Shown here in pieces: positions 37,375 through 46,853 of a DNA stretch of 61,547 nt. The stretch's first letter is position 1. Each line of letters opens with the position of its first letter. Origin of the DNA: Anabaenopsis elenkinii CCIBt3563 (lineage in GTDB: Bacteria > Cyanobacteriota > Cyanobacteriia > Cyanobacteriales > Nostocaceae). A program made the position numbers and the translations under genes. A model generated the notes under the pieces. The model ran no database searches. It was given only the letters and a program-made list of their open reading frames with translations, and was not told where the DNA came from. The stretch is from the NCBI RefSeq assembly GCF_015245355.1, contig NZ_CP063311.1, positions 2,289,437-2,350,983 of the forward strand, read 5' to 3'.

Positions 37375-37400
37375 CATACTCCTGCAACAGCAGGAGTATG
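37375..37400. terminator. Bidirectional terminator-like palindrome
   Basis: CATACTCCTG pairs with CAGGAGTATG around a 6-nt loop, between the ends of the second ferredoxin and the convergent SpoIID gene. The same left arm, GACATACTCCT, recurs at 54330. Confidence 0.7.
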
Positions 37401-37411
37401 CAGGGGTAGAG

Positions 37412-39010
37412 CTAAAATTTGATGTTGTTATTAAGAGTTTGAATTTGGGTACCAGGGTAATAAAACTGTAAAATTCGCGAATTTGACCAACCTAGTTTAG
37501 CTAAATTCTGCGCCCCAGTTTGACTTAAACCAACCCCATGTCCTAGTCCACCACCAATAAAAGCATATCCCCACAAATTTGCTGTACCTTTTTTGAGGGG
37601 TTCTATATAAAATAGGGTACTTCTGGGAGCGGCAAAAGCGCTACGAATCTCGTCTTTCTCCAGGGTAAAAGTACCGATATCTGTCTTCACCCTCAGTTCA
37701 AGAATCCTCCCACTACGACTACGCTTGACTACAGACATAGCCTCAACTGTGTTAAATTTGGCATAGGGACTATTTTTGATTTCCAGGAATCTTTGTAAAA
37801 GTCGGTTAATATCATCAATGGGAGTTTCTTTGTGCCAACGAAAAGTATTCCAGGTACTTTCGTTGAATCCTTCACGGCGGTTAATAAACTCACGAAAGTT
37901 GGTTTCATCAGCTAAACTCTTTAGAGATAAATCCCACAAGTTGGTTGCAGCATCTACTACTGGGCGTAAATAAGGACGATCTTCACCATTCCAGACATCA
38001 CTAAAGTAAGCAGTCACACCGCCGGTAGTCGAAGAATACAGGGCATCCACTAGCTGGTTATTATAAGTTAAAATCATCCCCCTGGTGGCGGCGATCGCTT
38101 GATCAGTCCTGGGAACGGCTCCACTCAAACCATAATAAACTTGGCAGTGAGTGGTAGCACATAATTGATAATTATCAATGGCAAACCGGCGCAAATTCCT
38201 TAAAGCATAAGTGCGGGCGAGAATTGCTTGGGCTTCCACCGCTGTGGTGGGTGCATTTGTACCAATTTCGTGAGGTACAACCCCACGCAAATAACTTTCT
38301 AAAGGTACTTCATTGACTAAAGTATATGTACCATAGGCGTTGGGCTGTAAAGTCAACCATCCTGGATATAAACGATTATGTTCGAGTTTTTCCCCTTCTC
38401 TGACTCGAATTAATTGTTTATTTGTGCTAATTTCTAAGTGATTTGGGCTGTAACGCTGGCCGTTTATTTCCCAAGTAACTCTGGGTACTTCTGCCAAAAT
38501 CTTGGTGTCAATATATGCCATCTCCTTACCAGCAGCTTGCACACTCTCGAAGAGTAAGCGCCGCAGTAAGGGAGTATCATAAATATCCCGTTTCGCCCAA
38601 ACTTGCCAGCTAGCGGGTTGCCCTATTTCCACCTCTATTCCCTGGGAACGCCAACTTTGTGCGCTGTCTTCGGCGGTTTCAAAGGTGCGGTATGTACCTA
38701 AAACCACCACCTCCTCTATCCCAACCCGGGGTAAGGATTCCATAACCGTTTTCAGCTCGACTGGGTTCTGGGTAACTAGTTTTTTTTCCCGATTACCTGC
38801 TGTAAATCTTAGCTGTAAGCGATCGCCTGGTGTTGGTTCCAATTGCAACTTGACTTGCGGATTCTCGCCAAATCGTTGCACAATACCGATTCTCAGTTCT
38901 AGATCCTGATTTGTGTTCTTAACAGCTGAAGCACCCGTCAACAAAACCAAGGAAAGTGTTGTCAGGGCGGTATAGGAAAAACGCCATAAATGAGATTTCA
39001 TTGTAGTCAT
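37412..39010 (-). CDS. SpoIID/LytB-domain protein
   Basis: 532 residues with a signal peptide (about 1-30, FSYTALTTLSLVLLTGASAV). The SpoIID domain occupies the C-terminal half: VPLESYLRGVVPHEIG, EAQAILARTYAL, THCQVYYGL, TTGGVTAYFSDVWNG, and GGGLGHGVGLSQTGAQNLA near the end. In spore formers SpoIID is a lytic transglycosylase that cleaves denuded peptidoglycan; cyanobacterial homologues likely act on peptidoglycan in the periplasm. The N-terminal half resembles a SPOR-like or unknown domain. Confidence 0.9.
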   Translation of the reverse strand: MTTMKSHLWRFSYTALTTLSLVLLTGASAVKNTNQDLELRIGIVQRFGENPQVKLQLEPTPGDRLQLRFTAGNREKKLVTQNPVELKTVMESLPRVGIEEVVVLGTYRTFETAEDSAQSWRSQGIEVEIGQPASWQVWAKRDIYDTPLLRRLLFESVQAAGKEMAYIDTKILAEVPRVTWEINGQRYSPNHLEISTNKQLIRVREGEKLEHNRLYPGWLTLQPNAYGTYTLVNEVPLESYLRGVVPHEIGTNAPTTAVEAQAILARTYALRNLRRFAIDNYQLCATTHCQVYYGLSGAVPRTDQAIAATRGMILTYNNQLVDALYSSTTGGVTAYFSDVWNGEDRPYLRPVVDAATNLWDLSLKSLADETNFREFINRREGFNESTWNTFRWHKETPIDDINRLLQRFLEIKNSPYAKFNTVEAMSVVKRSRSGRILELRVKTDIGTFTLEKDEIRSAFAAPRSTLFYIEPLKKGTANLWGYAFIGGGLGHGVGLSQTGAQNLAKLGWSNSRILQFYYPGTQIQTLNNNIKF

Positions 39011-39223
39011 CTGATTCTTGCCAATGCCAAAATACTAACCATTACTCAAATTTTCCTCATGTTTCCACCTTAATCTAGAAATTAATAGACCTTTTATACC
39101 TAGAAAAGTTCTCACAATTATTTAGGTGCTGTAACCAACAGAGGTCTGTGTGAAAACATGACAAATTCCCCACCCTTGGCGTTTGCTATATTTGTTACAC
39201 CATTGCAACTAACTCAAATCTTT

Positions 39224-39796
39224 ATGAATGTTCGCGAAAGTGATACTAAACCAGCCCCTACCCCATCGAAAGGATGGAGCAGTTGGCAAGAAAATTTAAT
39301 TCTGATAGCGATCGCCCTATGTTTAGCAGTGATCATCAGAATATTTATTGCCGAACCCCGCTATATACCTTCAGACTCCATGGTACCTACCTTACATACA
39401 GGCGATCGCTTAGTAGTAGAAAAAGTCTCATACCGTTTTCACCCTCCCTCCCAGGGAGATATTATCGTTTTTCAGCCCCCCGCCGAACTACAACGCCGGG
39501 GATATCCCCAAGATCAAGCCTTTATTAAGCGTATCATTGGTATCCCTGGTAAAATCCTCAAAGTCAGTAATGGTCAAGTTTACCTCGACGGTCAACCCTT
39601 AAAAGAAGACTACATTGCCGAACCTGCAAATCAGCCATTTCCCCCCGTACAAATTCCAGAAGATCAATATTTTGTCATGGGAGATAACCGTAACGATAGT
39701 AACGATTCTCGCTACTGGGGTTTTTTACCCAGACAAAATATCATCGGTCGCGCAGCATTTCGCTTTTGGCCTGTTGACCGCATAGGCTTTCTTTGA
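39224..39796 (+). CDS. lepB: Signal peptidase I
   Basis: Removes signal peptides from exported preproteins. With the start at ATG 39224 it is 190 residues: cytoplasmic tail, one membrane segment (about 24-43), then the catalytic Ser52 in PSDSMVPT and Lys102 in AFIKRIIG, and the conserved box FVMGDNRNDSNDSR. An in-frame ATG 66 bp upstream would add a hydrophobic leader that type I peptidases of this class lack, so I set it aside. Confidence 0.94.
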   Translation: MNVRESDTKPAPTPSKGWSSWQENLILIAIALCLAVIIRIFIAEPRYIPSDSMVPTLHTGDRLVVEKVSYRFHPPSQGDIIVFQPPAELQRRGYPQDQAFIKRIIGIPGKILKVSNGQVYLDGQPLKEDYIAEPANQPFPPVQIPEDQYFVMGDNRNDSNDSRYWGFLPRQNIIGRAAFRFWPVDRIGFL

Positions 39797-39799
39797 ATC

Positions 39800-40330
39800 T
39801 CAAAACCTGAGAAAATACATCAGCTGGGCTATGGTCTCACCGGTTAGCTGCAATCGTCGTTGGAAATCCGCCAAGTTGCGGTAGCTCCCAGCTGAGAGAC
39901 GATTTTGCACCACAGCCTCCGCTAGAGACACATCTATAAAAGGAATTTGCACTAATTGCTCAACGGTAGCAGTATTGAGGTTAACTAACTGGTGAGGAGC
40001 ATCTAGAGATTCGTTGTCATAATAAATAAAACTCAGTAGCGGCGCTAATGGTTCTAATCGCTGTCTTGGCATACCTAAAGCCGCCGCCACATCTTCAATA
40101 CAATAAAATTTAACCCCAGATCGCGACAATTCCACCAGCGATCGCGCTTGGTGGATGGACAACCCTGGTAGGCGTAACCAATCGTCTACAGTAGCTTGAT
40201 TAGCATCAATGCGAATCCCCAATTTTACCGCCAGCTGAATTTCCTCCCCGGACTGTAATCGATAATAAGGGTCATTGAGAAGTTGAGCGCGGAGTTTTTG
40301 TAACTTAAGGTTTAAAGGTAGCCAGTTCAT
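39800..40330 (-). CDS. Helix-hairpin-helix (ComEA-like) protein
   Basis: 176 residues with at least two helix-hairpin-helix modules: QATVDDWLRLPGLSIHQAR and VNLNTATVEQLVQIPFIDVS, the latter followed by AEAVVQNR, the pattern of ComEA-type non-specific DNA binding. No signal peptide or membrane segment is visible, unlike true ComEA, so it may act in the cytoplasm. It is convergent with lepB, 3 bp between stop codons. Confidence 0.8.
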   Translation of the reverse strand: MNWLPLNLKLQKLRAQLLNDPYYRLQSGEEIQLAVKLGIRIDANQATVDDWLRLPGLSIHQARSLVELSRSGVKFYCIEDVAAALGMPRQRLEPLAPLLSFIYYDNESLDAPHQLVNLNTATVEQLVQIPFIDVSLAEAVVQNRLSAGSYRNLADFQRRLQLTGETIAQLMYFLRF

Positions 40331-40345
40331 AGTTTGTTGCTGACA

Positions 40346-40735
40346 TCAAGAAATTTGCTCTAGGATCTGGCGGCGCTTTTGCTCAAATTCGTACTCAGAA
40401 ATCAATCCATCTTGGCGCAGGGTATCCAACTCACGCATAGCCTTAGCCATATCTTCTACCTGACTACCCGTAGAGATAGGATGTTTAACTGCAGACCGCC
40501 CCAAATTAAAATGACGGTCAAAAGCCGCTTCATCCTGTGCCAAATACCAAACCCCCTCAATAGCACTTGCTACCTTAGGGATAGGTGTCCAGGACAGTAA
40601 AACATACAACACACCCCAAAGAGGTTGTCCCAAATAAAACTTATGTAACCCCGAAATAGTCAGCGTACCAGACAGCGCCAAAATTGCTGCAATGCTGCGA
40701 CTTTTGCGTTTATTTAACATAATATTTAACATATT
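40346..40735 (-). CDS. TM2-domain protein with C-terminal SHOCT-like tail
   Basis: About 129 residues from the ATG that begins MLNKRKSRSIAAILAL. Two membrane helices enclose the TM2 motif GLHKFYLGQPLWGVLYVLLS, and the C-terminus LDTLRQDGLISEYEFEQKRR is a SHOCT-like oligomerisation segment. Upstream ATGs lie in an ATATTTAAC repeat that encodes NMLNMLNIM, and 40792 would be the longest choice; the shorter start is more natural. Function unknown. Confidence 0.78.
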   Translation of the reverse strand, partial: NMLNIMLNKRKSRSIAAILALSGTLTISGLHKFYLGQPLWGVLYVLLSWTPIPKVASAIEGVWYLAQDEAAFDRHFNLGRSAVKHPISTGSQVEDMAKAMRELDTLRQDGLISEYEFEQKRRQILEQIS

Positions 40736-40813
40736 TAACATATTTCCCATCCACCCAGCACTAGGACTTTCTACAGTCAAGTTTAAACCCAAATAAGTGG
40801 TTTGCAGAGAACT

Positions 40814-41299
40814 TTACCAGCTATATCTAAGAATTATGTCCGATAAATCATGGGTTTTACCCGGACAAACATCAACAGCCTCACCTAAGCGCAAGAAACC
40901 ATAATTTTCGTAAAATGAGATCCCTGCAAAATTATCATAATTGGTAAAAACCCACAGTTCTTGAAATTCAAAACTCCGTGCATACTCCTTTAACCTATCC
41001 ATCATGATTGTTCCCCAGCCTTGTCTGCAAAACTGTGGACGCAAACCAAACCATCCTATCCATACAACATGAGAGGGGCTATCACTTAATTGATAAAGAC
41101 CCATAACACCGATTGATTCACCCACCAACTTAGCAATATATACCTCCCAGAAACTAATAGTGGGATCATGCTGGCCAATACCACACCACCTCAACATAGC
41201 TAAACTAAATTGATCCCCAAACTCCAACTCTTGCAAAAGTGGAATAAAATCTACAATATCCCTCGTTTGCATAATATTCAGACATTGATTATTAGACAT
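40814..41299 (-). CDS. GNAT-family N-acetyltransferase
   Basis: 161 residues forming one GNAT domain: VGESIGVMGLYQLS, the acetyl-CoA loop FCRQGWGTIMMDRLKEYA and a C-terminal YDNFAGISFYENYGFLRLG. Substrate unknown. The gene lies just after the kinase gene on the same strand (27 bp), so it may be co-transcribed with it. Confidence 0.88.
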   Translation of the reverse strand: MSNNQCLNIMQTRDIVDFIPLLQELEFGDQFSLAMLRWCGIGQHDPTISFWEVYIAKLVGESIGVMGLYQLSDSPSHVVWIGWFGLRPQFCRQGWGTIMMDRLKEYARSFEFQELWVFTNYDNFAGISFYENYGFLRLGEAVDVCPGKTHDLSDIILRYSW

Positions 41300-41326
41300 A
41301 AAAATTATTAGTTACGGTCATATTAA

Positions 41327-43177
41327 TCACAGTTCAGGAGCAAATACCACCCGAAAACCGCAGATCCTTAAACCACCATCAGACTCATTCCAGTTACGAC
41401 TAGCGCTGCGACAAAGTTCGGCTGCAAAACTCCAAGACCCCCCACGTAATAGGCGACGATGAAAGTCACCACCAGCCTCCCAGACGCTACCATCCCCAGG
41501 TGCGCCACAGTAATTATTATGCCAAGTATCAGCACACCACTCCCAGACCTGGCCATGCATATCATACAACCCGAAGGCATTGGCGATCGCAAAACTGCCC
41601 ACATCAGTTGTTTCCCTGCGGTATTTGCTCTTAACATCCATACCATAACTATCGCTACTACAATTAACTAAATCAGTGGTGATCATTTCGCCAAAGTGGT
41701 AGGATGTCGTAGTTCCAGCCCGACAAGCGTACTCCCATTCAGATTCACTAGGTAAACGATATTCACGTCCAGTTTTTTGTGACAGTCTAGCGCAGAATTC
41801 CACAGCCTCGTACCAGGATACGTTTTCTACAGGACGATTGGCTCCTTTAAATTTCGAGGGGTGTGGGTTTAAGGGTTGTTTGACTTCAGGTAAAGCCGCT
41901 ACAGCTTTCCATTGAGCTTGTGTGATGGGAAATTTACCCATAAAGAATGGTTTGAGAGTGACTTTATGTTGAGGGCGTTCATCAGCATTTCCTTCACAGT
42001 CAGGCGACCCCATCATAAAACTACCACCAGGAATTGAAACCATTTCCAGTGTTACTACTGCGTTTAATTTTTCGGTAAAAAATTTAGCCGTCGGAAAATC
42101 GTGGTTGACCTCTCTACCTGCTGTATCTACGGTCACCACTTCAAATTGAAAAGTTTCTAAGGGGGGTAATGGAGGTTTTAATTGTTTTGGTGGCGATGGT
42201 AATCGAATTAATTTAGGTAAGATTATTTCTGTAATTTTTGGTTCAGCAGCGGATTTTTTACTATCCTGTAAATCTTTGAGAACTTCCGAAGCTGATTGAT
42301 ATCTTTCACTGGCTAAATGTTTCAATAATTTATTTAAAATCCGGCTTAACTCATCGCTGATGAACATCCCCTTTTTCTCTAATTGTTCTTGCCATAACCA
42401 ATTACCGTTCATGGCATCATAAAGAGGATCAAGAATCTCTCCATAGGTATTTTGTATTGGCAAACATTGGGTTAACAGACGTACGCAGGTGACACCCAAA
42501 GCATATAAATCACTTCCATGACAGGGAAAGCCAGCCATTTGTTCAGATGGAGCATAACCAATAGTATAAATAACCGTCGCCTGTCGAGCTAAAGTTGTTT
42601 GTGTTACCTGCTTCGCACCACCAAAATCAATTAATACCGGTTTACCGTCACTTTCCCGGCGGATGATGTTATCTGGTTTAATATCTCTATGAATAATGTT
42701 AGCAGCATGAATAAATTCCAGAACTGGTAATAAATCAGTTAAAAGTTGGTAAATTTGCGCTTCACTAAAGGGTTTTTCCTGAACCTCTTGTAATAGAGTT
42801 TTCCCTTGTATAAATTCCTGAACCAGGTACAAGCTAGAACCTTGTTCAAAATAAGCCAATAATCTTGGTATTTGAGTATGATTTTCTCCGAGTTCATACA
42901 AACGAAATGCTTCTTCTTTGAAGAATTGCGCCGCTTTATTACGTTGAATTGTTCCTTGAACTTGAGGGAAAAATTGTTTGATGACGCAAGGAGCATTGAG
43001 TCTGTCTACGTCTTCAGTTTCATAAGTTCTACTAAATCCACCTTCTCCTAAAAGTCTCAATACGCGATAGCGATTTCTCAGAAGTTGGCCAAAGTTACTT
43101 TGTCCGCAACTAATGCAAAATCTATTGTCTTCAGGGTTGAATGGATTAGAGCAATTGGGATTCTGGCAAATTTGCAT
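41327..43177 (-). CDS. Serine/threonine protein kinase fused to a formylglycine-generating-enzyme-like domain
   Basis: 616 residues. A zinc-ribbon start (CQNPNCSNPFNPEDNRFC then SCG) precedes a Hanks-type kinase (about 38-300): glycine loop LLGEGGFSRTYE, Lys in CVIKQFF, catalytic HRDIKPDN, DFGGAK. A proline-rich linker follows (about 320-345). The C-terminal 230 residues are a SUMF1/FGE-sulfatase domain: MVSIPGGSFMMGSPDCEGN, RPVENVSWYEAVEFCARLS, YRLPSESEWEYACRAGT and GLYDMHGQVWEWCAD. In kinase fusions of this kind the FGE fold probably works as a ligand or protein-binding module rather than as an oxidase. No membrane helix is obvious. Confidence 0.92.
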   Translation of the reverse strand: MQICQNPNCSNPFNPEDNRFCISCGQSNFGQLLRNRYRVLRLLGEGGFSRTYETEDVDRLNAPCVIKQFFPQVQGTIQRNKAAQFFKEEAFRLYELGENHTQIPRLLAYFEQGSSLYLVQEFIQGKTLLQEVQEKPFSEAQIYQLLTDLLPVLEFIHAANIIHRDIKPDNIIRRESDGKPVLIDFGGAKQVTQTTLARQATVIYTIGYAPSEQMAGFPCHGSDLYALGVTCVRLLTQCLPIQNTYGEILDPLYDAMNGNWLWQEQLEKKGMFISDELSRILNKLLKHLASERYQSASEVLKDLQDSKKSAAEPKITEIILPKLIRLPSPPKQLKPPLPPLETFQFEVVTVDTAGREVNHDFPTAKFFTEKLNAVVTLEMVSIPGGSFMMGSPDCEGNADERPQHKVTLKPFFMGKFPITQAQWKAVAALPEVKQPLNPHPSKFKGANRPVENVSWYEAVEFCARLSQKTGREYRLPSESEWEYACRAGTTTSYHFGEMITTDLVNCSSDSYGMDVKSKYRRETTDVGSFAIANAFGLYDMHGQVWEWCADTWHNNYCGAPGDGSVWEAGGDFHRRLLRGGSWSFAAELCRSASRNWNESDGGLRICGFRVVFAPEL

Positions 43178-43453
43178 AATGAGGAGGAAATAGCATCTTA
43201 TCCAAACTTGGCCCCAATAATATCAAATTCAGAACAGTTATGTATACCCGTAAACTTGAATAACAGTGGATCTGGATATATACTTTAAGGGCAAAATACA
43301 AATGCAGAATTTTTATTGGTTTTTCTTTTATACTTCCTATTTAAATAGGCTTAGTCTTGGGATCATATATTTTGATCACACAAGAAATGATATGGTAAAA
43401 GACTGGAATTTGTCAAGGGTGTCTCATGTTGTTAATTATGTACACAATCCAGG

Positions 43454-44179
43454 TTATTTTTTGTTATCAAAAGCACGGATAAATTCAGCAACTAAGACAA
43501 TAAGTACAACTCCTGTAATCAGGAAAATACTTAAAGTATTGATCTCAGGCTGCAATTCTGTTCTCAAGCGACAAAGGATTTCCCCTTGTAAATTGTTACA
43601 ACCGCTACCTAATGTCAAACTACCAAGGAGGAAATCCACTAAACTCAGGACAAAAGCTAGGAGACAACTGGTTCTAATACTGGGTGTTAATTGAGGTAGT
43701 AATACTTTCATAAATGCTTGTCTTGGTGTAGCGCCCAAATCTAAAGCTGCTTCTAGTAAGTGGGAGTCTAAATTTGCCACTCTTGAACACAGCACAAGTA
43801 CCATATAAGCTAGGCAAAATACTATATGAGCTGCAATAATTGTCCACACGCTTAAGGGGATAACAAAGGCTGCGAGAAAAACTAAAATAGCTACAGCGAT
43901 GACAAGATCTGGAATAATTAATCTGAGGTAAGAAATACCACTGTACCAATTCTTACTCGAAAGCTGATAAACTCCCAATCCTATGACCATTAAGGTTCCC
44001 AGCAAAGCTAAAATACCCACTACAGTCACGGAAATTATTAAACTGTTCTTTAAAGCTGAAAAAAATTCCTCAGACCTGAAGATATTGTACCAATTGACGG
44101 TAAATCCTATGGTGTAATTTGTACGGTCGGGTGAAGGGTTGAAGCTATCAAAACCGAAGTTTAGTATAGAAAAGCACAT
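43454..44179 (-). CDS. ABC transporter permease, PotC-like, probably N-terminally shortened
   Basis: 241 residues with five hydrophobic segments and the inner-membrane permease EAA loop LEAALDLGATPRQAFMKVLLPQL. Overall it resembles the spermidine/putrescine permease PotC. The usual first helix before the SFN element is missing: here the protein begins just ahead of LNFGFDSFNPSPDRTNYTIGF, and the frame upstream meets a TGA with no helix. No ATP-binding or substrate-binding gene is beside it. It may be a stranded remnant or an unusual short permease served by distant subunits. Confidence 0.78.
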   Translation of the reverse strand: MCFSILNFGFDSFNPSPDRTNYTIGFTVNWYNIFRSEEFFSALKNSLIISVTVVGILALLGTLMVIGLGVYQLSSKNWYSGISYLRLIIPDLVIAVAILVFLAAFVIPLSVWTIIAAHIVFCLAYMVLVLCSRVANLDSHLLEAALDLGATPRQAFMKVLLPQLTPSIRTSCLLAFVLSLVDFLLGSLTLGSGCNNLQGEILCRLRTELQPEINTLSIFLITGVVLIVLVAEFIRAFDNKK

Positions 44180-44695
44180 ATCTTTAAATAAAATTACTGT
44201 TGAAAACCTGGGGTTTCGGATAAATATCCACCTTGATCAGGATGGATGTGTTTTGAACAACATCACATCTTAACATTGTCAATGCCATGATTTCATACTT
44301 TTGGAGGATAGGAAATAAAATTTATGCCCTATGTATGGGAGCAGGATAGATAAAGTATCTCTTACCATGGGATGAAATTAACAAAAATAACACCACCATA
44401 AAAAATATAAAAAACTTGTCTAAATCAAGGAAATTTTGCGGAAAAAGTCTCTGTTTTTCGGAACATTTTCCAGAAAAATATGAGAACTTAATTACTGATA
44501 TTTTAATCATCTATAACTTAGTTTCTCTCTTGAACAAAACAATATTTCCCTACTAGGATAGACAGCAAATATAGGAGATGAGCCATACAATCTAAATTAA
44601 TGTGCTTATTAAAAAGTACTAATTAAATCCTTTATAGGCACTTATGAAACAGCAGATAGATATCTCGTTTCATCTGATTTTGCAGGAGTTGTGTA
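44180..44695. other. AT-rich intergenic region
   Basis: 516 bp, strongly AT-rich, between two divergent genes. No RNA gene or protein gene is recognised; the open frame at 44322-44510 on the minus strand is low-complexity. It most likely holds the promoter of the glycosyltransferase gene, whose ATG at 44696 follows GGAGTTGTGTA. Confidence 0.5.
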
Positions 44696-45784
44696 ATGCG
44701 AATTGCTCAAGTTGCGCCATTAATCGAGAGAGTACCCCCTCCAGCATATGGCGGTATAGAGTTAGTTGTGGGACTACTAACTGATGAATTAGTTCGCCGG
44801 GGACATGAAGTGACGCTATTTGCTTCAGGAGATTCTATTACCCTGGCCAAGCTAGTATCAGTTCATCCCCGTGCTTTACGTCTTGACCCCGAGGTCAAGG
44901 AACCGAATATATACGAAATGTTACAACTAGGCTTTGTCTATGAGCGAGCTGAGGAGTTTGATATTATTCATTCCCACGTCTGCTGTTCAGCACTACCCTA
45001 TGCCAATCTGATTAAAACACCTACGTTGCACACATTGCATGGGATTTTTACCCCTGATAATGAAAAAATGTTTCAATATGCTAAACATCAACCTTTTGTG
45101 AGTATTTCCCAGGCTCAGAGGGATCTCAGGTTAGGGTTAAATTATGTAGCAACGGTTTACAATGGGATTGATGTTAATAGTTACAAATTCCATCCCCAAC
45201 CGGATAACCCGCCATACTTGGCGTTTTTAGGTCGGATATCTCCAGAAAAGGGTACACACCTAGCGATCGCCATTGCGCAAAAAACCGGTTGGCATTTGAA
45301 AATTGCTGGTAAAATAGATGCAGTTGACAAAGAATACTTTGAGCAAAAAGTCAAGCCACACATTGATGGTCAACAAATAGAGTATCTTGGTGAAGCCAAC
45401 CATGTGGAAAAAAATGCCCTCATGGGGGGTGCGGTAGCAACTCTTTTCCCCATCACTTGGCGAGAGCCTTTTGGGCTAGTTATGGTAGAGTCAATGGCAG
45501 CGGGTACGCCAGTGATTGGGATGAAACTAGGGTCTACTGTCGAGATCATTAAGCATGGAAAAACAGGGTTCCTGTGCAATAAGGTTGGTGATTTTATTCA
45601 AGCTCTTGATCAGGTAAGACAGTTAGACCGCCATGTTTGCCGAGAGTATGTTAATCATCACTTTAGCCTGCAAAATATGACTGATGGTTATGAAGCAGTT
45701 TATCAGCAAATTCTCGCAGGACAATCTACCAAACATGATCAAATCCCAGGTGTAGTTAGTCTGGGTATGAACAGTAATTTCTGA
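44696..45784 (+). CDS. Glycosyltransferase family 4
   Basis: 362 residues with two Rossmann halves of the GT-B fold. N-terminal PPAYGGIELVVGLLTDELVRRGHEV is the acceptor side; C-terminal FLGRISPEKGTHLAIAIAQ, ITWREPFGLVMVESMAAGTPV and the EX7E element hold the nucleotide-sugar site, all typical of GT4. It transfers a sugar from a nucleotide donor, probably onto glycan or lipid carriers at the membrane; acceptor unknown. It is transcribed alone. Confidence 0.92.
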   Translation: MRIAQVAPLIERVPPPAYGGIELVVGLLTDELVRRGHEVTLFASGDSITLAKLVSVHPRALRLDPEVKEPNIYEMLQLGFVYERAEEFDIIHSHVCCSALPYANLIKTPTLHTLHGIFTPDNEKMFQYAKHQPFVSISQAQRDLRLGLNYVATVYNGIDVNSYKFHPQPDNPPYLAFLGRISPEKGTHLAIAIAQKTGWHLKIAGKIDAVDKEYFEQKVKPHIDGQQIEYLGEANHVEKNALMGGAVATLFPITWREPFGLVMVESMAAGTPVIGMKLGSTVEIIKHGKTGFLCNKVGDFIQALDQVRQLDRHVCREYVNHHFSLQNMTDGYEAVYQQILAGQSTKHDQIPGVVSLGMNSNF

Positions 45785-45809
45785 GATGGTTGATTTTTAG
45801 GTAGTTGAG

Positions 45810-45833
45810 CATGGGTATGTATTTTCACCCATG
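45810..45833 (+). terminator. Hairpin after the glycosyltransferase gene
   Basis: CATGGGT pairs with ACCCATG across a 10-nt loop, 26 bp after the stop. No T-run follows; a weak terminator candidate. Confidence 0.45.
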
Positions 45834-45868
45834 ACCAATTACCAATTACCTACCATTGGAGAGGAATG

Positions 45869-46135
45869 TTATGGACCAGAAAACACCGCTTGTTCTATAT
45901 CTTCCCGACTCAGGGAATATTTAAACGATCGCTGGATGTCTTGCTGATTTTCGCCAGATTTGATATACCTGACTATAATTTCCTCAATATCAAGCCACAG
46001 TTGAGCTTGCCAATCGGCACGTTTTACATGCCAACAGTGTAGCAGGGTTTCATCCTGTTGACAGCCTTGGTTTTTCAGCCACTGTTCAATTTGTGGGAGA
46101 GGATGACTATATAAAGGTGTATCGGCACTAAGCAT
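45869..46135 (-). CDS. DUF3143 domain-containing protein
   Basis: 88 residues: SADTPLYSHPLPQIEQWLKN at the start, HCWHVKRADWQAQLWLDIEE in the middle and RSFKYSLSREDIEQAVFSGP at the end, matching the small cyanobacterial DUF3143 family. Function unknown. It sits 41 bp downstream of a J-domain gene on the same strand, an order seen in other cyanobacteria, which suggests a link to a DnaK-type chaperone system. Confidence 0.88.
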   Translation of the reverse strand: MLSADTPLYSHPLPQIEQWLKNQGCQQDETLLHCWHVKRADWQAQLWLDIEEIIVRYIKSGENQQDIQRSFKYSLSREDIEQAVFSGP

Positions 46136-46176
46136 AGTAAAATCAGAAAAACAACTGCAAATTTACAACTTGAAAT

Positions 46177-46713
46177 TTATGATTTAATCATCTTGATTTC
46201 TGGGGAAGTCGGGATTTGAGAAATATGGGTTATCTGTGGTTGACTAAGTGGGGTTGGTATGCTGGGTTCACCACGAATCACAGCTACGGCGATAGCGACT
46301 AACACACAACCCACAATGGTTAAGCCTAACACAAATAATGCAAAAATTTCTCCTGCTGACAAGGGGCGATCGCTAGCATCGAGATACATGGACTTTGAGA
46401 AATCATAGGGTTTACGGACGGGATGGTTTAAATCCGTCGGTGCTTGAATCACCCCAAACCGAGAATAGCCGATTTTGACATCATAACTCAAACGCCGTTC
46501 GGGATTACTGAGAGTGGCGTAGGCTTCATTAATTTGCTGAAATTTAGCCGTAGCAACTGTAGGCGGTAATTCTGTAGTATCTGGATGATACTGTTTACTC
46601 AGTTGCAAATAAGCCCGCCGAATCTCAATGACTGATGCCGAGGGATGCAACCCTAACAGGGCATAATAGGTTATATTTTGGCTGATTTGTCGGTGTTTCC
46701 CGTTTTGACTCAC
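46177..46713 (-). CDS. J-domain protein with C-terminal membrane helix
   Basis: 178 residues. The J domain (about 11-82) starts YYALLGLHPSASVIEIRRAY and contains the HPD motif (QLSKQYHPDTTELP) needed to stimulate DnaK ATPase. After a linker a single membrane helix (about 124-146, ALFVLGLTIVGCVLVAIAVAV) anchors it, so it would recruit DnaK to a membrane. It lacks the G/F and zinc-finger regions of DnaJ. Probably co-transcribed with the DUF3143 gene. Confidence 0.9.
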   Translation of the reverse strand: MSQNGKHRQISQNITYYALLGLHPSASVIEIRRAYLQLSKQYHPDTTELPPTVATAKFQQINEAYATLSNPERRLSYDVKIGYSRFGVIQAPTDLNHPVRKPYDFSKSMYLDASDRPLSAGEIFALFVLGLTIVGCVLVAIAVAVIRGEPSIPTPLSQPQITHISQIPTSPEIKMIKS

Positions 46714-46815
46714 GGCTGTGATTCACTTTGCTCAAATTCAGTTTTCTATATTCTAGAACTTTTGTTGGGGTAATTCCTGGTAATATAGCTATCAAAATAT
46801 AGTGGGAGCGTGAGA

Positions 46816-46853
46816 ACCCCTGCGCTTTAGCGAGGGGATGAAAAGCGACTCAA
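46816..46853 (+). repeat. Hairpin resembling an IS200/IS605-type right end
   Basis: CCCCTGCGC, a TTTA loop, then GCGAGGGG form a stem followed by ATGAAAAGCGACTCAAC. The hairpin, short spacer and TCAA ending match the ends at 34030-34060 and 34563-34594. No transposase is adjacent, so it would be a solitary end. Confidence 0.4.

Noticed and set aside
44322..44510. 62-aa open frame on the minus strand
   Set aside because: Low-complexity Phe-rich translation of AT-rich DNA, with no family features or good ribosome site.
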